Source of the DNA: Hyphomicrobiales bacterium
Lineage (GTDB): Bacteria > Pseudomonadota > Alphaproteobacteria > Rhizobiales > Beijerinckiaceae
Reading direction: 5' to 3'
Assembly: GCA_900466745.1 (NCBI GenBank)
Contig: UBNE01000009.1
Coordinates: 62,001-126,000, forward strand
DNA length: 64,000 bases
The notes beneath the pieces were generated by a model that was not told the DNA's origin, did no database searches, and saw only the letters and a program-made list of their open reading frames with translations. The position numbers and the translations under genes are program-made. This document shows positions 43,817 through 54,292 of this stretch, one piece after another (position 1 is the stretch's first letter; each line of letters starts with the position of its first letter).

Positions 43817-45890
43817 CCGTGCGGGTCGGCGTATAGGTGCCGTCCTCGTTCGGCTCCATCGTGACGATGGTCTCGTGCATGTCGCGCAGGGTCGCCCGGT
43901 GGCCGATCGAGACGATGCGCGCCTCCGGCAGCTCCTGGTCGATCGTCGCGTAGATCTCGCCCTCGAGCTTCTCGTCGAGCGAGGCGGTGGCCTCGTCGAG
44001 GAAGAGCCAGTCCGGCTTGCTCAGCAGGGCGCGCGCCACCGCGAGCCGCTGCTGCTCGCCGCCCGAGAGGCGCTGGCCCCAGAGGTCGATCTCGTCGAGC
44101 CTGTCGGCGAGATGGCCGAGCCGCACCTTGGCCATCGCCGCGCGGATCGCGTCGTCGTCATAGGCGCTCTCGCGCTCCGGATAGGCGAGGGCGGCGCGCA
44201 GCGTGCCCTGCGGCAGATAGGGGCGCTGCGGCAAGAGCATGATCCGCGCATCGGCCGGGATGCCGACCTTGCCGTCGCCGAAGGGCCAGATCCCGGCGAT
44301 GGCGCGGAACAGGGTCGACTTGCCCGAGCCGGAGGGGCCGATCAGCAGGGTCGAGCGCGCCTGGCCGAGATCGAGCCGGTCGAGCCTGACGATCGGCCGG
44401 CCGTTGGGCAGCGCCAGCACCGCCTTGCCGACATGCAGGTTGCCGTCGCGCGAGGTCTCGCGGCCCAGCGCGTCCTCGCTGATCGGGCCGTGCTGCGCTT
44501 CGTCGACGGCCTTCTCGAAGGTCGTCAGGCGGCCGATGGCGGCGAGATACTGGGCGATCGAGGAATAGCTGTTGATGATGAAGGACAGCGCCGTCTGCAC
44601 TCGGTCGAAGGCGCCGGCGACCTGCATCATGATGCCGAGCGTGATGGTGCCGGCGAAATAATAGGGCGCCAGGATCATATAGGGCATCACCACGCTGATC
44701 TGGTTGTAGGACAGCGTGAAGGTGTTGAGCTTCAGCCGGCGCCAGACCAGCCGGTAGAAGTTCTCGACGATGGCGCGGAAGCGCTCGGCCAGATGCGCCC
44801 GCTCGGTCGGCTCGCCGACCATCAGCGCGATCTGCTCCGAATATTCGCGCAGGCGCGCCAGCGAGAAGCGGAAATTCGCCTCGCGCTTCTCCTGCTCGAA
44901 TTCGAGGTTGATCAGCGGCCGCCCGATCAGATGCGTCAGCCAGGTCGCGACCGCCGCATAGAGGAAGGCGACCCAGAAGATGTAGCCGGGGATGGCGAGG
45001 GAGGTGCCCGGAAAGCTGAAGGCGACCGGGATATTCCAGAGGATGATCGAGAACGAGACCAGCGTCGAAACCTGCGAGAGCAGGGGCAGGGCGAAATTAT
45101 AGGTCTGGTTGACGAAGGAGCGCGTGTCCTCGGCGATGCGCTGGTCGGGGTTGTCGACGCTGCCGGCGAGCGCGATCCGGTAATGCGTGGCGTGGCTCAG
45201 CCAGCGCTCGGTGTATTCCAGCGCCATGAACTGCCGCCAGCGGATCAGGATGGTGTAGTTGGCGAAAACCTCGATCAGGCCCGAGACCACCCAGATTCCC
45301 GCCCATAGGCAGAATACCCAGAAGAGCTGGTACCAGAACGCCGCCGCATCCTTGTTCTGCAGCGCGTCGTACATGTCGCGGTTGAAGAAGGAGAGGCGCA
45401 GCGTGATGCCGACCTGCGCCTGGTTCAGCACGATCAGGAAGACGAAGAGCGCGACGCCGAGCCGTCCCAGCCGGATCTTGTAGGGGCCGATCGGCCAGAG
45501 ATTGGCGGTGGTGATCTCGTCGGATTCGAAGAAGGGCGAGGCGAGCCGGCCGATGCGCGCGATCACCGGCACGAAGGAGATCGCGTAGATCAGGATGCCG
45601 AAGACGCCGACCGTGGTCGGCAGGCTGGTCGGCACCGCCGGGATACGCAGCTCCGGCGGCCACCAGCCGAGCTGGGCGAGCAGCGCGGCCCCGCCGAACA
45701 GCACATATTCGATGGCGAAGACGCTGGAGAAGATGCGCAGGAAGAAGGGCAGGCCGGGCGAGCGGAAGGTCACCACCGCGAGCAGCAGGCCGATCACGCC
45801 CATGCCGACGAGGCCGCCCGCATCGGCCTGCTGGCCGACCACCAATGCGGCTGCCGCCATCAGGGCGACGAGAATGCTCAACGGACGCAT
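43797..45890 (-). CDS. ABC transporter permease/ATPase, SbmA-BacA/YddA type
   Basis: A 697-residue half-transporter fusion. About eight membrane segments lead into an ABC_membrane_2 (SbmA/BacA-like) domain at about 200-430 and an ATPase at about 480-690. The ATPase shows Walker A IGPSGSGKSTLFRAIAG, signature LSGGEQQRLAVARALL and Walker B DWLFLDEATASLDE. Relatives move vitamin B12, bleomycin and antimicrobial peptides, and in rhizobia related proteins affect very-long-chain lipid A. The extra N-terminal helices are typical of the YddA branch. The start at 45890 is preferred over an upstream TTG (45962) and ATG (45938) because AGGA precedes it. Confidence 0.9.
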   Translation of the reverse strand: MRPLSILVALMAAAALVVGQQADAGGLVGMGVIGLLLAVVTFRSPGLPFFLRIFSSVFAIEYVLFGGAALLAQLGWWPPELRIPAVPTSLPTTVGVFGILIYAISFVPVIARIGRLASPFFESDEITTANLWPIGPYKIRLGRLGVALFVFLIVLNQAQVGITLRLSFFNRDMYDALQNKDAAAFWYQLFWVFCLWAGIWVVSGLIEVFANYTILIRWRQFMALEYTERWLSHATHYRIALAGSVDNPDQRIAEDTRSFVNQTYNFALPLLSQVSTLVSFSIILWNIPVAFSFPGTSLAIPGYIFWVAFLYAAVATWLTHLIGRPLINLEFEQEKREANFRFSLARLREYSEQIALMVGEPTERAHLAERFRAIVENFYRLVWRRLKLNTFTLSYNQISVVMPYMILAPYYFAGTITLGIMMQVAGAFDRVQTALSFIINSYSSIAQYLAAIGRLTTFEKAVDEAQHGPISEDALGRETSRDGNLHVGKAVLALPNGRPIVRLDRLDLGQARSTLLIGPSGSGKSTLFRAIAGIWPFGDGKVGIPADARIMLLPQRPYLPQGTLRAALAYPERESAYDDDAIRAAMAKVRLGHLADRLDEIDLWGQRLSGGEQQRLAVARALLSKPDWLFLDEATASLDEKLEGEIYATIDQELPEARIVSIGHRATLRDMHETIVTMEPNEDGTYTPTRTEKTPAA

Positions 45891-46033
45891 GGGCTGAAAA
45901 TCCTGGCGGGAAAGGGTCGATTCCACGATTCGGACCATGTCCCAGCGAGGAAGGCCTTTCAATGGCGCCGGGGGCAGATGAGCGAATTGTCATCTGCCGG
46001 AGAGGGCGAGGAAAGCGGCCGTGGCGGCTGCGC

Positions 46034-46136
46034 GGTCATTCCGCGCGACCGAGGGGAGACCGGGGATCCATGCCGGAATCTCGGTCTGAAAGGCTCCGGC
46101 ATCGGTGCCGGATCGGCGCTGCCTTGTCCCGGACGG
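46034..46136. repeat. Palindromic intergenic repeat, family A, copy 2
   Basis: The outer left ggtcattccgcgcgac pairs with an outer right tgtcccggac. The inner arms are gatccatgccgga and tccggcatcggtgccggatc. It shares the order gatccatgcc...ccggatcggcgc...gtccggga with 6409-6522. It fills the 359-base gene-free stretch 45891-46249 together with the hairpin at 46181-46209. I see no gene there. Confidence 0.6.
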
Positions 46137-46180
46137 CCCGTGCCCCGGCCCCGTGCGGCGCGCCGGCGCCGGAACGCAAA

Positions 46181-46209
46181 GCCCCGGACGAGCCGGGCTC
46201 GTCCGGGGC
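46181..46209 (-). terminator. Hairpin downstream of the LivJ-type gene
   Basis: GCCCCGGACGAG-CCGGG-CTCGTCCGGGGC is a perfect 12-base stem 40 bases past the end of the minus-strand binding-protein gene. On that strand it is followed by TTTGCGTT, a weak U-tract. It probably acts as a terminator. Confidence 0.65.
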
Positions 46210-46249
46210 GCGAAGCGGGTGGGGCGGGCGGTTCGACCGCCGGCCGGGT

Positions 46250-47359
46250 TTACTCCGCCGCGACGATCTTGCCGCCTTCCCACTTGTACAGCGAGAAGCT
46301 CGGCGAGGTCAGGTCGCCGGTCTTGCCGTAGGTCAGCGTGCCGATCGCGGTCTTGACCGGCAGCCCGGCATGCAGCGCCTTGGCGGTGCCCGACGGGTCG
46401 CCGGCCTTGCCGACCTTCTCGATGCCGGCCTTCAGCACCTCGACGGCGGCATAGGCGTTGAGGGTGAAGGCTTCCGGCGGGATGCCCTTCTCCTTCAGCG
46501 CCGCGACGGCCGTGGCCGAATCCGGGTTCTTCAGCGCATCGGTGGCGTTGGTGAAGAGGGTGCCGGTGGCGTGGTCGCCGCCGATCGCGGCGAATTCGGT
46601 GTTGGACAGGCCCTCGCCGCCGATGATGGTCGCCTTGACGCCGGCATCGGCGAGCTGGCGGGCGAGCAGGCCGCCCTCCGGGTGATAGCCGCCGAAATAG
46701 ATCACCTCGGCGCCGGCCGATTTCAGCCGGGTGATGACGGCCGAGAGGTCCTTCTCGCCCGGGGTCAGCGTCAGATAGGCCACTTCCTTGATGCCACCGG
46801 CATTGATGCCCTTCTGGAAGTTGTCGGCGAGGCCTTTGCCATAGGTGCCCTTGTCGTGGACGATGGCGATCTTCTTGCCCTTGAGGTTCTTCACCGCATA
46901 GGCGGCGGCGACCTCGGCCTGCTGGTCGTCGCGGCCGCAGGTGCGGAAGACGTTGCTGAGCCCGCGCGTGGTCAGCGCCGGCGAGGTCGCGGTCGGGGTC
47001 ACCATCAGCACGCCGCTCTCGGCGAGCGCGTCGGAGGTCGCCATGGCGACGCCGGAGGTCACCGGGCCGACGACGAACTTCACCTTGTCGCCGACGAGCA
47101 GGTTGGCGGCGGAGACGCCCTGCTTCGGGTCGCCGGCATCGTCCGCGAGCTTCAGGACGAGCTTCTCGCCGAGCACGCCGCCATTCTTGTTGATCACGTC
47201 GACGGCGGTCTGGGCGCCGTTCTTGACCTGCTCGCCATAGGCGGCGACGGGGCCGGTCAGCGGGGCGATCAGCCCGATGGTGATGTCGGCGCGGGCGGCC
47301 TGCGCGGCGAGCAGCGTCGCGGCGAGGGCGACGCCGGTGAGGAATTTGGAGGTCTGCAT
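46250..47359 (-). CDS. Branched-chain amino acid-type periplasmic binding protein (LivJ-like)
   Basis: A 369-residue exported solute receptor. A Sec signal peptide ([20 protein letters not shown], cut near ARA|D) precedes a type I periplasmic fold. Landmarks are [61 protein letters not shown] and [15 protein letters not shown]. It fits LivJ/LivK-type receptors for leucine, isoleucine, valine or similar amides. No permease or ATPase genes (livHMGF) are next to it, so it is an orphan receptor. The ATG at 47359 has GGGAGAGG. A hairpin terminator follows. Confidence 0.92.
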   Translation of the reverse strand: MQTSKFLTGVALAATLLAAQAARADITIGLIAPLTGPVAAYGEQVKNGAQTAVDVINKNGGVLGEKLVLKLADDAGDPKQGVSAANLLVGDKVKFVVGPVTSGVAMATSDALAESGVLMVTPTATSPALTTRGLSNVFRTCGRDDQQAEVAAAYAVKNLKGKKIAIVHDKGTYGKGLADNFQKGINAGGIKEVAYLTLTPGEKDLSAVITRLKSAGAEVIYFGGYHPEGGLLARQLADAGVKATIIGGEGLSNTEFAAIGGDHATGTLFTNATDALKNPDSATAVAALKEKGIPPEAFTLNAYAAVEVLKAGIEKVGKAGDPSGTAKALHAGLPVKTAIGTLTYGKTGDLTSPSFSLYKWEGGKIVAAE

Positions 47360-47527
47360 GGGCCTCTCCCGATCGGTTCTGTCGTGTTCGCGCGCTCCTC
47401 GTGGAGGCGCTTGCTGCTTTTATAGGCGAGGAGCGGGGAGGAAGACCATCTCTTCGGCTCCCGAGCGGGGCGCTCGGGACGCATGGCGGCGGAGGCGGCT
47501 TGTCCGGGAAGACGGCGGAAAGAGCGC

Positions 47528-47555
47528 AAAAAAGGCCCGGCTTGCGCCGGGCCTT
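47528..47555 (-). terminator. Intrinsic terminator of groEL
   Basis: AAGGCCCGGC-TTGC-GCCGGGCCTT is a perfect 10-base stem (47532-47555). On the minus strand it is followed by six T (47533-47528). It lies 30 bases past the groEL stop. Confidence 0.9.
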
Positions 47556-47584
47556 CCTGGTGGCTTGCGAGAAGCTGGACTTCC

Positions 47585-49276
<1,692 letters not shown>

Positions 49277-49564
49277 TCAGCCGACGACGCCCATGATGTC
49301 GGATTCCTTCATGATCAGGAGGTCCTGACCATCGATCTTGACCTCGGTGCCCGACCACTTGCCGAACAGGACGCGGTCGCCCTTCTTGACGTCGAGGGCG
49401 ACGAGCTTGCCGGCCTCGTCACGGGCGCCGGGGCCCACGGCGACGATCTCGCCCTCCTGGGGCTTCTCCTTGGCGGTCTCGGGGATGATGATGCCACCCT
49501 TGGTCTTCTCCTCGCTGTCGAGGCGGCGGACCACGACGCGGTCATGCAAAGGACGGAACTTCAT
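49277..49564 (-). CDS. groES: Co-chaperonin GroES (10 kDa)
   Basis: A 95-residue lid of the chaperonin. The N-terminal [20 protein letters not shown], the mobile loop [13 protein letters not shown], which contacts GroEL, and the C-terminal [13 protein letters not shown] are all standard. The ATG at 49564 lies 61 bases from the CIRCE element and 100 bases from the -10 box. It is co-transcribed with groEL. Confidence 0.98.
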   Translation of the reverse strand: MKFRPLHDRVVVRRLDSEEKTKGGIIIPETAKEKPQEGEIVAVGPGARDEAGKLVALDVKKGDRVLFGKWSGTEVKIDGQDLLIMKESDIMGVVG

Positions 49565-49625
49565 GGTTCTGTCTTCCTCTTGTCATATTCGGTTCGGGCG
49601 CCGCAGGGGCCCCGGGGTGAGACTG

Positions 49626-49652
49626 TTAGCAGTCCTCCCAGGAGAGTGCTAA
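49626..49652 (-). promoter_or_regulatory. CIRCE operator (HrcA binding site) of groES-groEL
   Basis: TTAGCAGTC-N9-GAGTGCTAA matches the CIRCE consensus TTAGCACTC-N9-GAGTGCTAA at 17 of 18 arm positions (G for C in the left arm as written on the plus strand). It lies 12 bases downstream of the -10 box, so it covers the transcription start, as HrcA operators do. No hrcA gene is in the window. Confidence 0.93.
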
Positions 49653-49664
49653 CAGATGGCAGGG

Positions 49665-49693
49665 CAGATAGGCACGGGCTCCGGGAGAGTCAA
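49665..49693 (-). promoter_or_regulatory. Sigma-70 type promoter of groES-groEL
   Basis: On the minus strand the -35 box is TTGACT (49693-49688) and the -10 box TATCTG (49670-49665), with an optimal 17-base spacer. The CIRCE operator begins 12 bases downstream. A start about 7 bases after the -10 box would place +1 at about 49658. Confidence 0.8.
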
Positions 49694-49790
49694 GCAAGCC
49701 GCGAAGGATAAAGTGAACGCGTCCGGATGCGGCGTCGCGGCCGGTCGCTTGCCGGCTGCCGTGACGAGCCGAACACGCTAGGATGGCAGG

Positions 49791-50258
49791 ATGACGACAT
49801 CAGCGACGAGCCCTGCGTCCGACCTGCGCCTCGACGACATCGCCCGTTCCTGCGTGGCGCTGCATATCCGCATGACCGCCCGGGCGGTCACCCGCGCCTA
49901 TGACGAGGCGATGCGGCCGAGCGGGCTCAAGATCACCCAGTTCGTGCTGCTCTCGGCGCTGAGCACCGGCCATTGGCGGTCGATCACCGAGCTGGCCGAG
50001 CGCTTCGCGCTGGAGCGCACCTCGCTGACGCGCAATCTCCAGCTCCTGGCGGCCGAGGGCATGGTCGAGCCGGTCGCGGGCCGCGGCCGCGCCGCGGTCT
50101 ATGCCGTGACGGAGAAGGGCCGGGCGGCGATCGCGTCGGCGATCCCGTTCTGGCGGGCGGCGCAGGACAAGATCGAGAAGGGTTTCGGCGAGGAGCGCTG
50201 GCGCGAGACCAGGGACGGGCTCAAGGCGCTGCGGCGTGCGGCGCGGGGCGCGCGCTGA
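49791..50258 (+). CDS. MarR family transcriptional regulator
   Basis: A 155-residue winged-helix regulator. The DNA-binding region covers about residues 45-112: LKITQFVLLSALSTGHWRSI, TELAERFALERTSLTRNLQL and the wing GRGRAAVYAVTEKGR. It is flanked by dimerisation helices. The ATG at 49791 has AGGATGGCAGG. It is divergent from groES and precedes the thioesterase at 50565 on the same strand with a 306-base gap. The ligand and target are unknown; MarR proteins often repress a neighbouring gene. An imperfect site (CGTG-N6-CACG) lies just ahead of the thioesterase. Confidence 0.88.
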   Translation: MTTSATSPASDLRLDDIARSCVALHIRMTARAVTRAYDEAMRPSGLKITQFVLLSALSTGHWRSITELAERFALERTSLTRNLQLLAAEGMVEPVAGRGRAAVYAVTEKGRAAIASAIPFWRAAQDKIEKGFGEERWRETRDGLKALRRAARGAR

Positions 50259-50315
50259 GCCGCAGGGCCGGCGAGAGGCTGGTCGATGCGGAGCGCTGCC
50301 GGCGAAGAGGCTGCG

Positions 50316-50422
50316 GGTCGTCGCGGGCGACCATGGGCAGATCCGGTAACCATGCCGGGGCCTTCATCGGACGTGCTCCGGCATGGATCCCGGATCGTCG
50401 CCCCGCTTCGCCCGGGACGACC
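50316..50422. repeat. Palindromic intergenic repeat, family A, copy 3
   Basis: The inner arms ccatgccggggcc...gctccggcatgg precede gatcccggatcg. The outer arms are gtcgtcgcgggcgac and gcccgggacgacc. It is related to the copies at 6409-6522 and 46034-46136. It occupies the middle of the 306-base gene-free gap 50259-50564. A further half copy (ttccggcatggatcccc) follows the thioesterase at about 51080. Confidence 0.6.
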
Positions 50423-50564
50423 GGGTTCGAGGTCGAGGATCATCCTCCTGGAATGCGCAGGCCATGTCCGGCTGGAACCGTGACGCCCCTCCTCGCCGTC
50501 TTCTCCGGTTGACGCGCCTGCAGGATCTTCCATATCGTGCAGATACACGTTTTGAGAGGCGGCG

Positions 50565-51047
50565 ATGGATCGGACCTTTGGAGTGGTGTCGCGCGAGGTG
50601 CTGACCGCGGGCGATGGCTTGAGCTTCCTGCGCGGCATCGTCGACGGCTCGCATCCGGCCCCGCCCTTCGCCGGGGCCATGGATTTCGAGTTGGTCGAGG
50701 CGGATGAAGGCCGCGTCGTCTTCATCGGCCGGCCGTCGCCGCGCTTCTTCAATCCGCTCGGCACGATCCATGGCGGCTGGACCGCGACCATCCTCGATTC
50801 CGCCATGGCCTGCGCCGCCCATTCGACGCTCAGGCCCGGCGAGGGCTACACCACGCTGGAGATGAAGCTGAACTATGTCCGCCCGGTCATGCCGGAGAGC
50901 GGCACGGTGCGCTGCGAGGGCCGGCTGATCCACCGCGGTGGCTCGGTCATCACCAGCGAAGGCAGCCTCCTCGACGCGCGCGGCAAGCTGCTGGCCCACG
51001 GCACCGAGACCTGCATCGTGCTGCCGGCCCGCAAGGCGAAGTCCTAG
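50565..51047 (+). CDS. PaaI-type hotdog-fold thioesterase
   Basis: A 160-residue acyl-CoA thioesterase. The signature NPLGTIHGGWTATILDSAM (about residues 63-81) carries the PaaI/4HBT active-site region. YTTLEMKLNYVRPV and GRLIHRGGSVITSEG complete the hotdog core. It probably hydrolyses aryl- or short acyl-CoA; which one is not known. The ATG at 50565 has GAGAGG upstream. It may be regulated by the MarR gene just upstream, by proximity only. Confidence 0.89.
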   Translation: MDRTFGVVSREVLTAGDGLSFLRGIVDGSHPAPPFAGAMDFELVEADEGRVVFIGRPSPRFFNPLGTIHGGWTATILDSAMACAAHSTLRPGEGYTTLEMKLNYVRPVMPESGTVRCEGRLIHRGGSVITSEGSLLDARGKLLAHGTETCIVLPARKAKS

Positions 51048-51123
51048 CCGGAGCCGGAAGAGCCCTCTCGCAGCGCTTCCGGCATGGATCCCCGGGGCTT
51101 CGCCGCGCCGGGCGGCCGCGCGG

Positions 51124-51966
51124 CTATCGCCGGCTGACGGCGACGGCGCCGGCGATGATCAGCAGCGCGCCGAGATAGGTGGTGTAGAGCGGCACCTCCC
51201 CGAAGAGATGGAAGCCGAGCAGGCTCGCCCAGATCAGCGCGGTGTATTCGATGGCGGCGAGCCGCGATGCGGCCGCCCGGGCATAGGCCGAGGTCAGCGT
51301 CAGATGGCCGGCGACGCCGAGCGCGCCGGCGAAGAGATAGAGCGCGAGGTCGGCCGGCGCGATCGGCTCGAACAGGCTCGCCGCCGGCACGGCGAGGCAG
51401 AGCGCCGGCCCGACATTCTGGAAGGCGACGATCACCGTCGGATGCTCGCGCATCGCGATGCGCCGCAGCAGGACGAGGTTGAAGGCGTAGCTCACCGCCG
51501 AGAACAGGGCGGCCGCGACCCCGAGCCCGGCGCCGCTGACATGGCCCTGAAGGCGCGGCCAGACCATCACCAGCATGCCGGCGAGGCCGAAGGCGAGCGC
51601 CTGCAGCACGCGCTTGTCGATTCTCTCCCTGAGCAGCAATCCGCCCAGCAGCGCCACGAAGACGGGCGCGAGGAAGGACAGCGTCAGCGCCTCCGCCAGC
51701 GGCAGCACCGAGATCGAGTAGAAGAAGCTTCCGGCCGTGAGCACGACCAGCGGCACGCGGGCGAGGTTGCCGATCACGCTGTCGCGCGTCGGCCGCGCCG
51801 GGCGGGCGACGGCCAGCACCGCGAGCGCGCAGAGCCCGCCCATGGCGAAGCGCATGAACAGCGCCAGCGCGAAGGGGTGCTGCCGCATCTGCCCCTTCAT
51901 CACCGCGTCCATGCCGGTGAGGAGCGCGATGCCGAGCGCGGCGCGCAGCGCTGTCGACCAGCTCAT
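51124..51966 (-). CDS. EamA/DMT family transporter
   Basis: A 280-residue inner-membrane protein with about ten helices in two EamA repeats. The first has LRAALGIALLTGMDAVMKGQ and LAEALTLSFLAPVFVALLG; the second has NLVLLRRIA and AAIEYTALIWASLLGFHLFG, ending LGALLIIAGAVAV. The drug/metabolite transporter family covers amino acid and metabolite export, and the substrate is not evident. The start at 51966 overlaps the stop of the GNAT gene (ATGA), so the two genes are translationally coupled. Confidence 0.9.
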   Translation of the reverse strand: MSWSTALRAALGIALLTGMDAVMKGQMRQHPFALALFMRFAMGGLCALAVLAVARPARPTRDSVIGNLARVPLVVLTAGSFFYSISVLPLAEALTLSFLAPVFVALLGGLLLRERIDKRVLQALAFGLAGMLVMVWPRLQGHVSGAGLGVAAALFSAVSYAFNLVLLRRIAMREHPTVIVAFQNVGPALCLAVPAASLFEPIAPADLALYLFAGALGVAGHLTLTSAYARAAASRLAAIEYTALIWASLLGFHLFGEVPLYTTYLGALLIIAGAVAVSRR

Positions 51967-52460
51967 GCGGCGCCGCGCAGCGGCTTGCGGAAATGGATTT
52001 CCCAACTGGCGGAGACGTCCGCGAGGTAGCGCTCGCCCGGCCAGCGCCGGAAGCCGAGCTTTTCATAGAAGCGGTGGCCGCGCGCGAAGCGCGTATCCGA
52101 CCACAGCATGATGTCCGCGAAGCCGCCCGCCTCGGCGAAGGCCAGCGCTTCCGCGAACAGGGCCTGCGCCAGCCCGGTGCCGCGAAAGGCCGGGTCGGCA
52201 TAGAGCTTGGTGAGCTCGACGGCGTTCTGCTCGGCGACCGGCGTGACGCCGAGCGAGCCGGCGATGCCGCCGCCCGGCGCGTCGACGACCCAGAGCTGGC
52301 CGCCCTTGGCCGCGAAGGCGCTCGCGGGCCGGCGCAGCTCCGGGAACTCCTCCCACAGGAAATGGCAGTCCGGATATTCCGCGAAACACGCCGCGATCAG
52401 GGCGGCGAGGGGCTCCGAATCGGCGTCGCGGGCGGGGCGGATCGGCGGAAGCACGGTCAT
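51963..52460 (-). CDS. GNAT family N-acetyltransferase
   Basis: A 165-residue acetyltransferase. The acetyl-CoA pyrophosphate loop is FRGTGLAQALFAEAL (motif A, about residues 93-107), preceded by VELTKLYADPA and followed by FYEKLGFRR, motif B. It likely acetylates a small amine or peptide; the substrate is unknown. It is the first gene of a two-gene unit with the DMT exporter, so the pair may detoxify or export an acetylated compound (inference). The ATG at 52460 is the first in frame. Confidence 0.9.
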   Translation of the reverse strand: MTVLPPIRPARDADSEPLAALIAACFAEYPDCHFLWEEFPELRRPASAFAAKGGQLWVVDAPGGGIAGSLGVTPVAEQNAVELTKLYADPAFRGTGLAQALFAEALAFAEAGGFADIMLWSDTRFARGHRFYEKLGFRRWPGERYLADVSASWEIHFRKPLRGAA

Positions 52461-52677
52461 GATCAGCCTCTAGGCACAAAGCCGGCGCGCGCCTAGGGGG
52501 TGCAAGGCATTGCCGAGGCCTCCGCCATGCCGCCGCCGCATCCGCGCGCGCCCCGTGCCTTGCGCTTGGAAAACCGTCGATGGCCCGCTACGCCATGTCC
52601 TGCTGCGCCGGCCGGGCCCGGGCCGAGTCGCGGGGCGCCTTCCGGACGGGGCCGTGGCGGGAGGAGACGAGCGAGAG

Positions 52678-54120
52678 ATGACCATCCTCCTGCCCTTCCT
52701 CGTCAATGCGGCGCTGAATTTCGCCCTCGGCCTGCTGATCGCGCTGTTTCTCGGCCCTGCGGCCTTCGGGCTCTATGCGATCGGCGCGGCGCTGGTCGTG
52801 CTGGTCAACACGGCCGCGCTCGACTGGCTGAAGCTCTCGGCGGTGCGCTTCTATACGGCGCAGGCGCGGGAGAGCGATCCCGGCATCCGCGCGACGCTCG
52901 ACCTGCTCTTCGCCGCCGTCGCCCTGACGCTTTGCCTGCTGCTCGCCGTGGCGCTGCTCGCGGGCTTCGAGGGCGGCCTGCCGGCCTCCCTGCTCGGCGC
53001 CGCCGTTTTCGCTGCGATCGGCGCCGGCTGGTTCGACTATCACGGCGCCATCGCGCGAGCCCGCTTCCTCGACACGACTTATGCCCGGCTGATCTTCGTC
53101 CGGGCCGTGGTCGTCCTCGTGCTGATGGTGGGGGGGGCCTGGCTGACGCGCGATCCGGCGCTCGTGCTCCTCGCCGGCCTCGCCGGCACCGTCGCTTCCG
53201 TGCTCAGCGTGCGGCGCCGGCTCTCCGACGGGCCGCTCTCTATGACCGCCGCGCGCCGGGAGCTGGCGCGCGATTTCCTGCGCTACGGGCTGCCGCTCGT
53301 CGCGGGCAACGCCGTCTATTCGCTGATTCCGCTGCTCAACCGCAGCCTGCTGGCGCAGGCGCATGGGCTGGCCGAATCCGGCTATTTCTCGCTCGCCTCG
53401 GATATCGGGCTGCGCCTCTTCCCGATGCTGGCGACGATGCTGGAGATCGTGCTGCTGCGCGAGGTCATCCGCCTGGACGAGACGCGCGGGCGCCGGGCGG
53501 CCCAAAGGCGCATCGCCGGCAACATGGTGCTCGTCCTCGCCGTCGTCCTGCCCGCCGCGCTCGGCTTCTGGCTCGTCCTGCCGGCCTTCGAGGCGCTGTT
53601 CGTGCCGCCGGGCTTCCGCGGCCATTTCGCGCGCTTCATGGCGCCGCTATTGCCGGGCTTCGCCGCGATCGCGCTGTTCCAGGCGGCGATCTACCCGGTC
53701 TTCCTGCTCGAGAAGCGCACCTGGGTCGCCGCCGTCGTCGCCGTCATCGGCCTCGCCGCGAACCTGACATGGCTGTTCGGCGCGCCGGGGGCGGCGGAGC
53801 CCCTGCGCTTCGCCGCCGCGCAGAGCGCGGGCTTCCTCGCCGTGCTGCTGGTCACCGCCTTGATCGCCCTGCGCGCGCTGCCCTTCCGGCCGCCGCTGCG
53901 CGATCTCGCCGGCCTCATGCTGGCGTCCGGCGCGATGGCGCTGGCGGTTTGGCCCTTGCAGGGACGCCTGCCGCCGCTGCCGGAACTCGCTCTCCAGATC
54001 GGGCTGGGCGGGCTGGCCTATGGCGCGGTCCTCCTCGCCTGCGACGTCGCCCGCTGGCGGACCGGGCTCAGGCTGCGCTGGCTGGCCCGCCGGGCGAGGG
54101 CGCCGCGCAACCCTGTCTGA
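52678..54120 (+). CDS. Polysaccharide flippase, Wzx/MATE-like
   Basis: A 480-residue integral membrane protein with about twelve to fourteen helices, of the polysaccharide biosynthesis/oligosaccharide flippase class. It starts TILLPFLVNAALNFALGLLI, carries FGLYAIGAALVVLVNTAALDW early and the conserved LRYGLPLVAGNAVYSLIPLL in the middle. It should flip a lipid-linked glycan across the inner membrane, but no glycosyltransferases are adjacent. The ATG at 52678 has GAGGAGACGAGCGAGAG upstream. The frame is open further upstream, but those codons are unlike the family N terminus. Confidence 0.85.
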   Translation: MTILLPFLVNAALNFALGLLIALFLGPAAFGLYAIGAALVVLVNTAALDWLKLSAVRFYTAQARESDPGIRATLDLLFAAVALTLCLLLAVALLAGFEGGLPASLLGAAVFAAIGAGWFDYHGAIARARFLDTTYARLIFVRAVVVLVLMVGGAWLTRDPALVLLAGLAGTVASVLSVRRRLSDGPLSMTAARRELARDFLRYGLPLVAGNAVYSLIPLLNRSLLAQAHGLAESGYFSLASDIGLRLFPMLATMLEIVLLREVIRLDETRGRRAAQRRIAGNMVLVLAVVLPAALGFWLVLPAFEALFVPPGFRGHFARFMAPLLPGFAAIALFQAAIYPVFLLEKRTWVAAVVAVIGLAANLTWLFGAPGAAEPLRFAAAQSAGFLAVLLVTALIALRALPFRPPLRDLAGLMLASGAMALAVWPLQGRLPPLPELALQIGLGGLAYGAVLLACDVARWRTGLRLRWLARRARAPRNPV

Positions 54121-54292
54121 GGGGCTGGCGGAAAGCTTTCCTTCACCCTGTCTCTTCGGCGGATGCTAAGGTTAATTCCGCGAATTCGCGCTTTCGCCGG
54201 CGGTTTCCGGCTGCGGGCGCCGGCGATTCACCATTCCTTTGACGCCGCTCCGCAGGCTTTCCGGCACAGGTTCCGCCGAGAGAGTTCACGTC

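Noticed and set aside
54130..54141. GGAAAGCTTTCC palindrome just after the flippase gene
   Set aside because: It is perfectly self-complementary but short, with no loop or T-run and no clear regulated gene. The next gene starts 150 bases away. Chance is likely.
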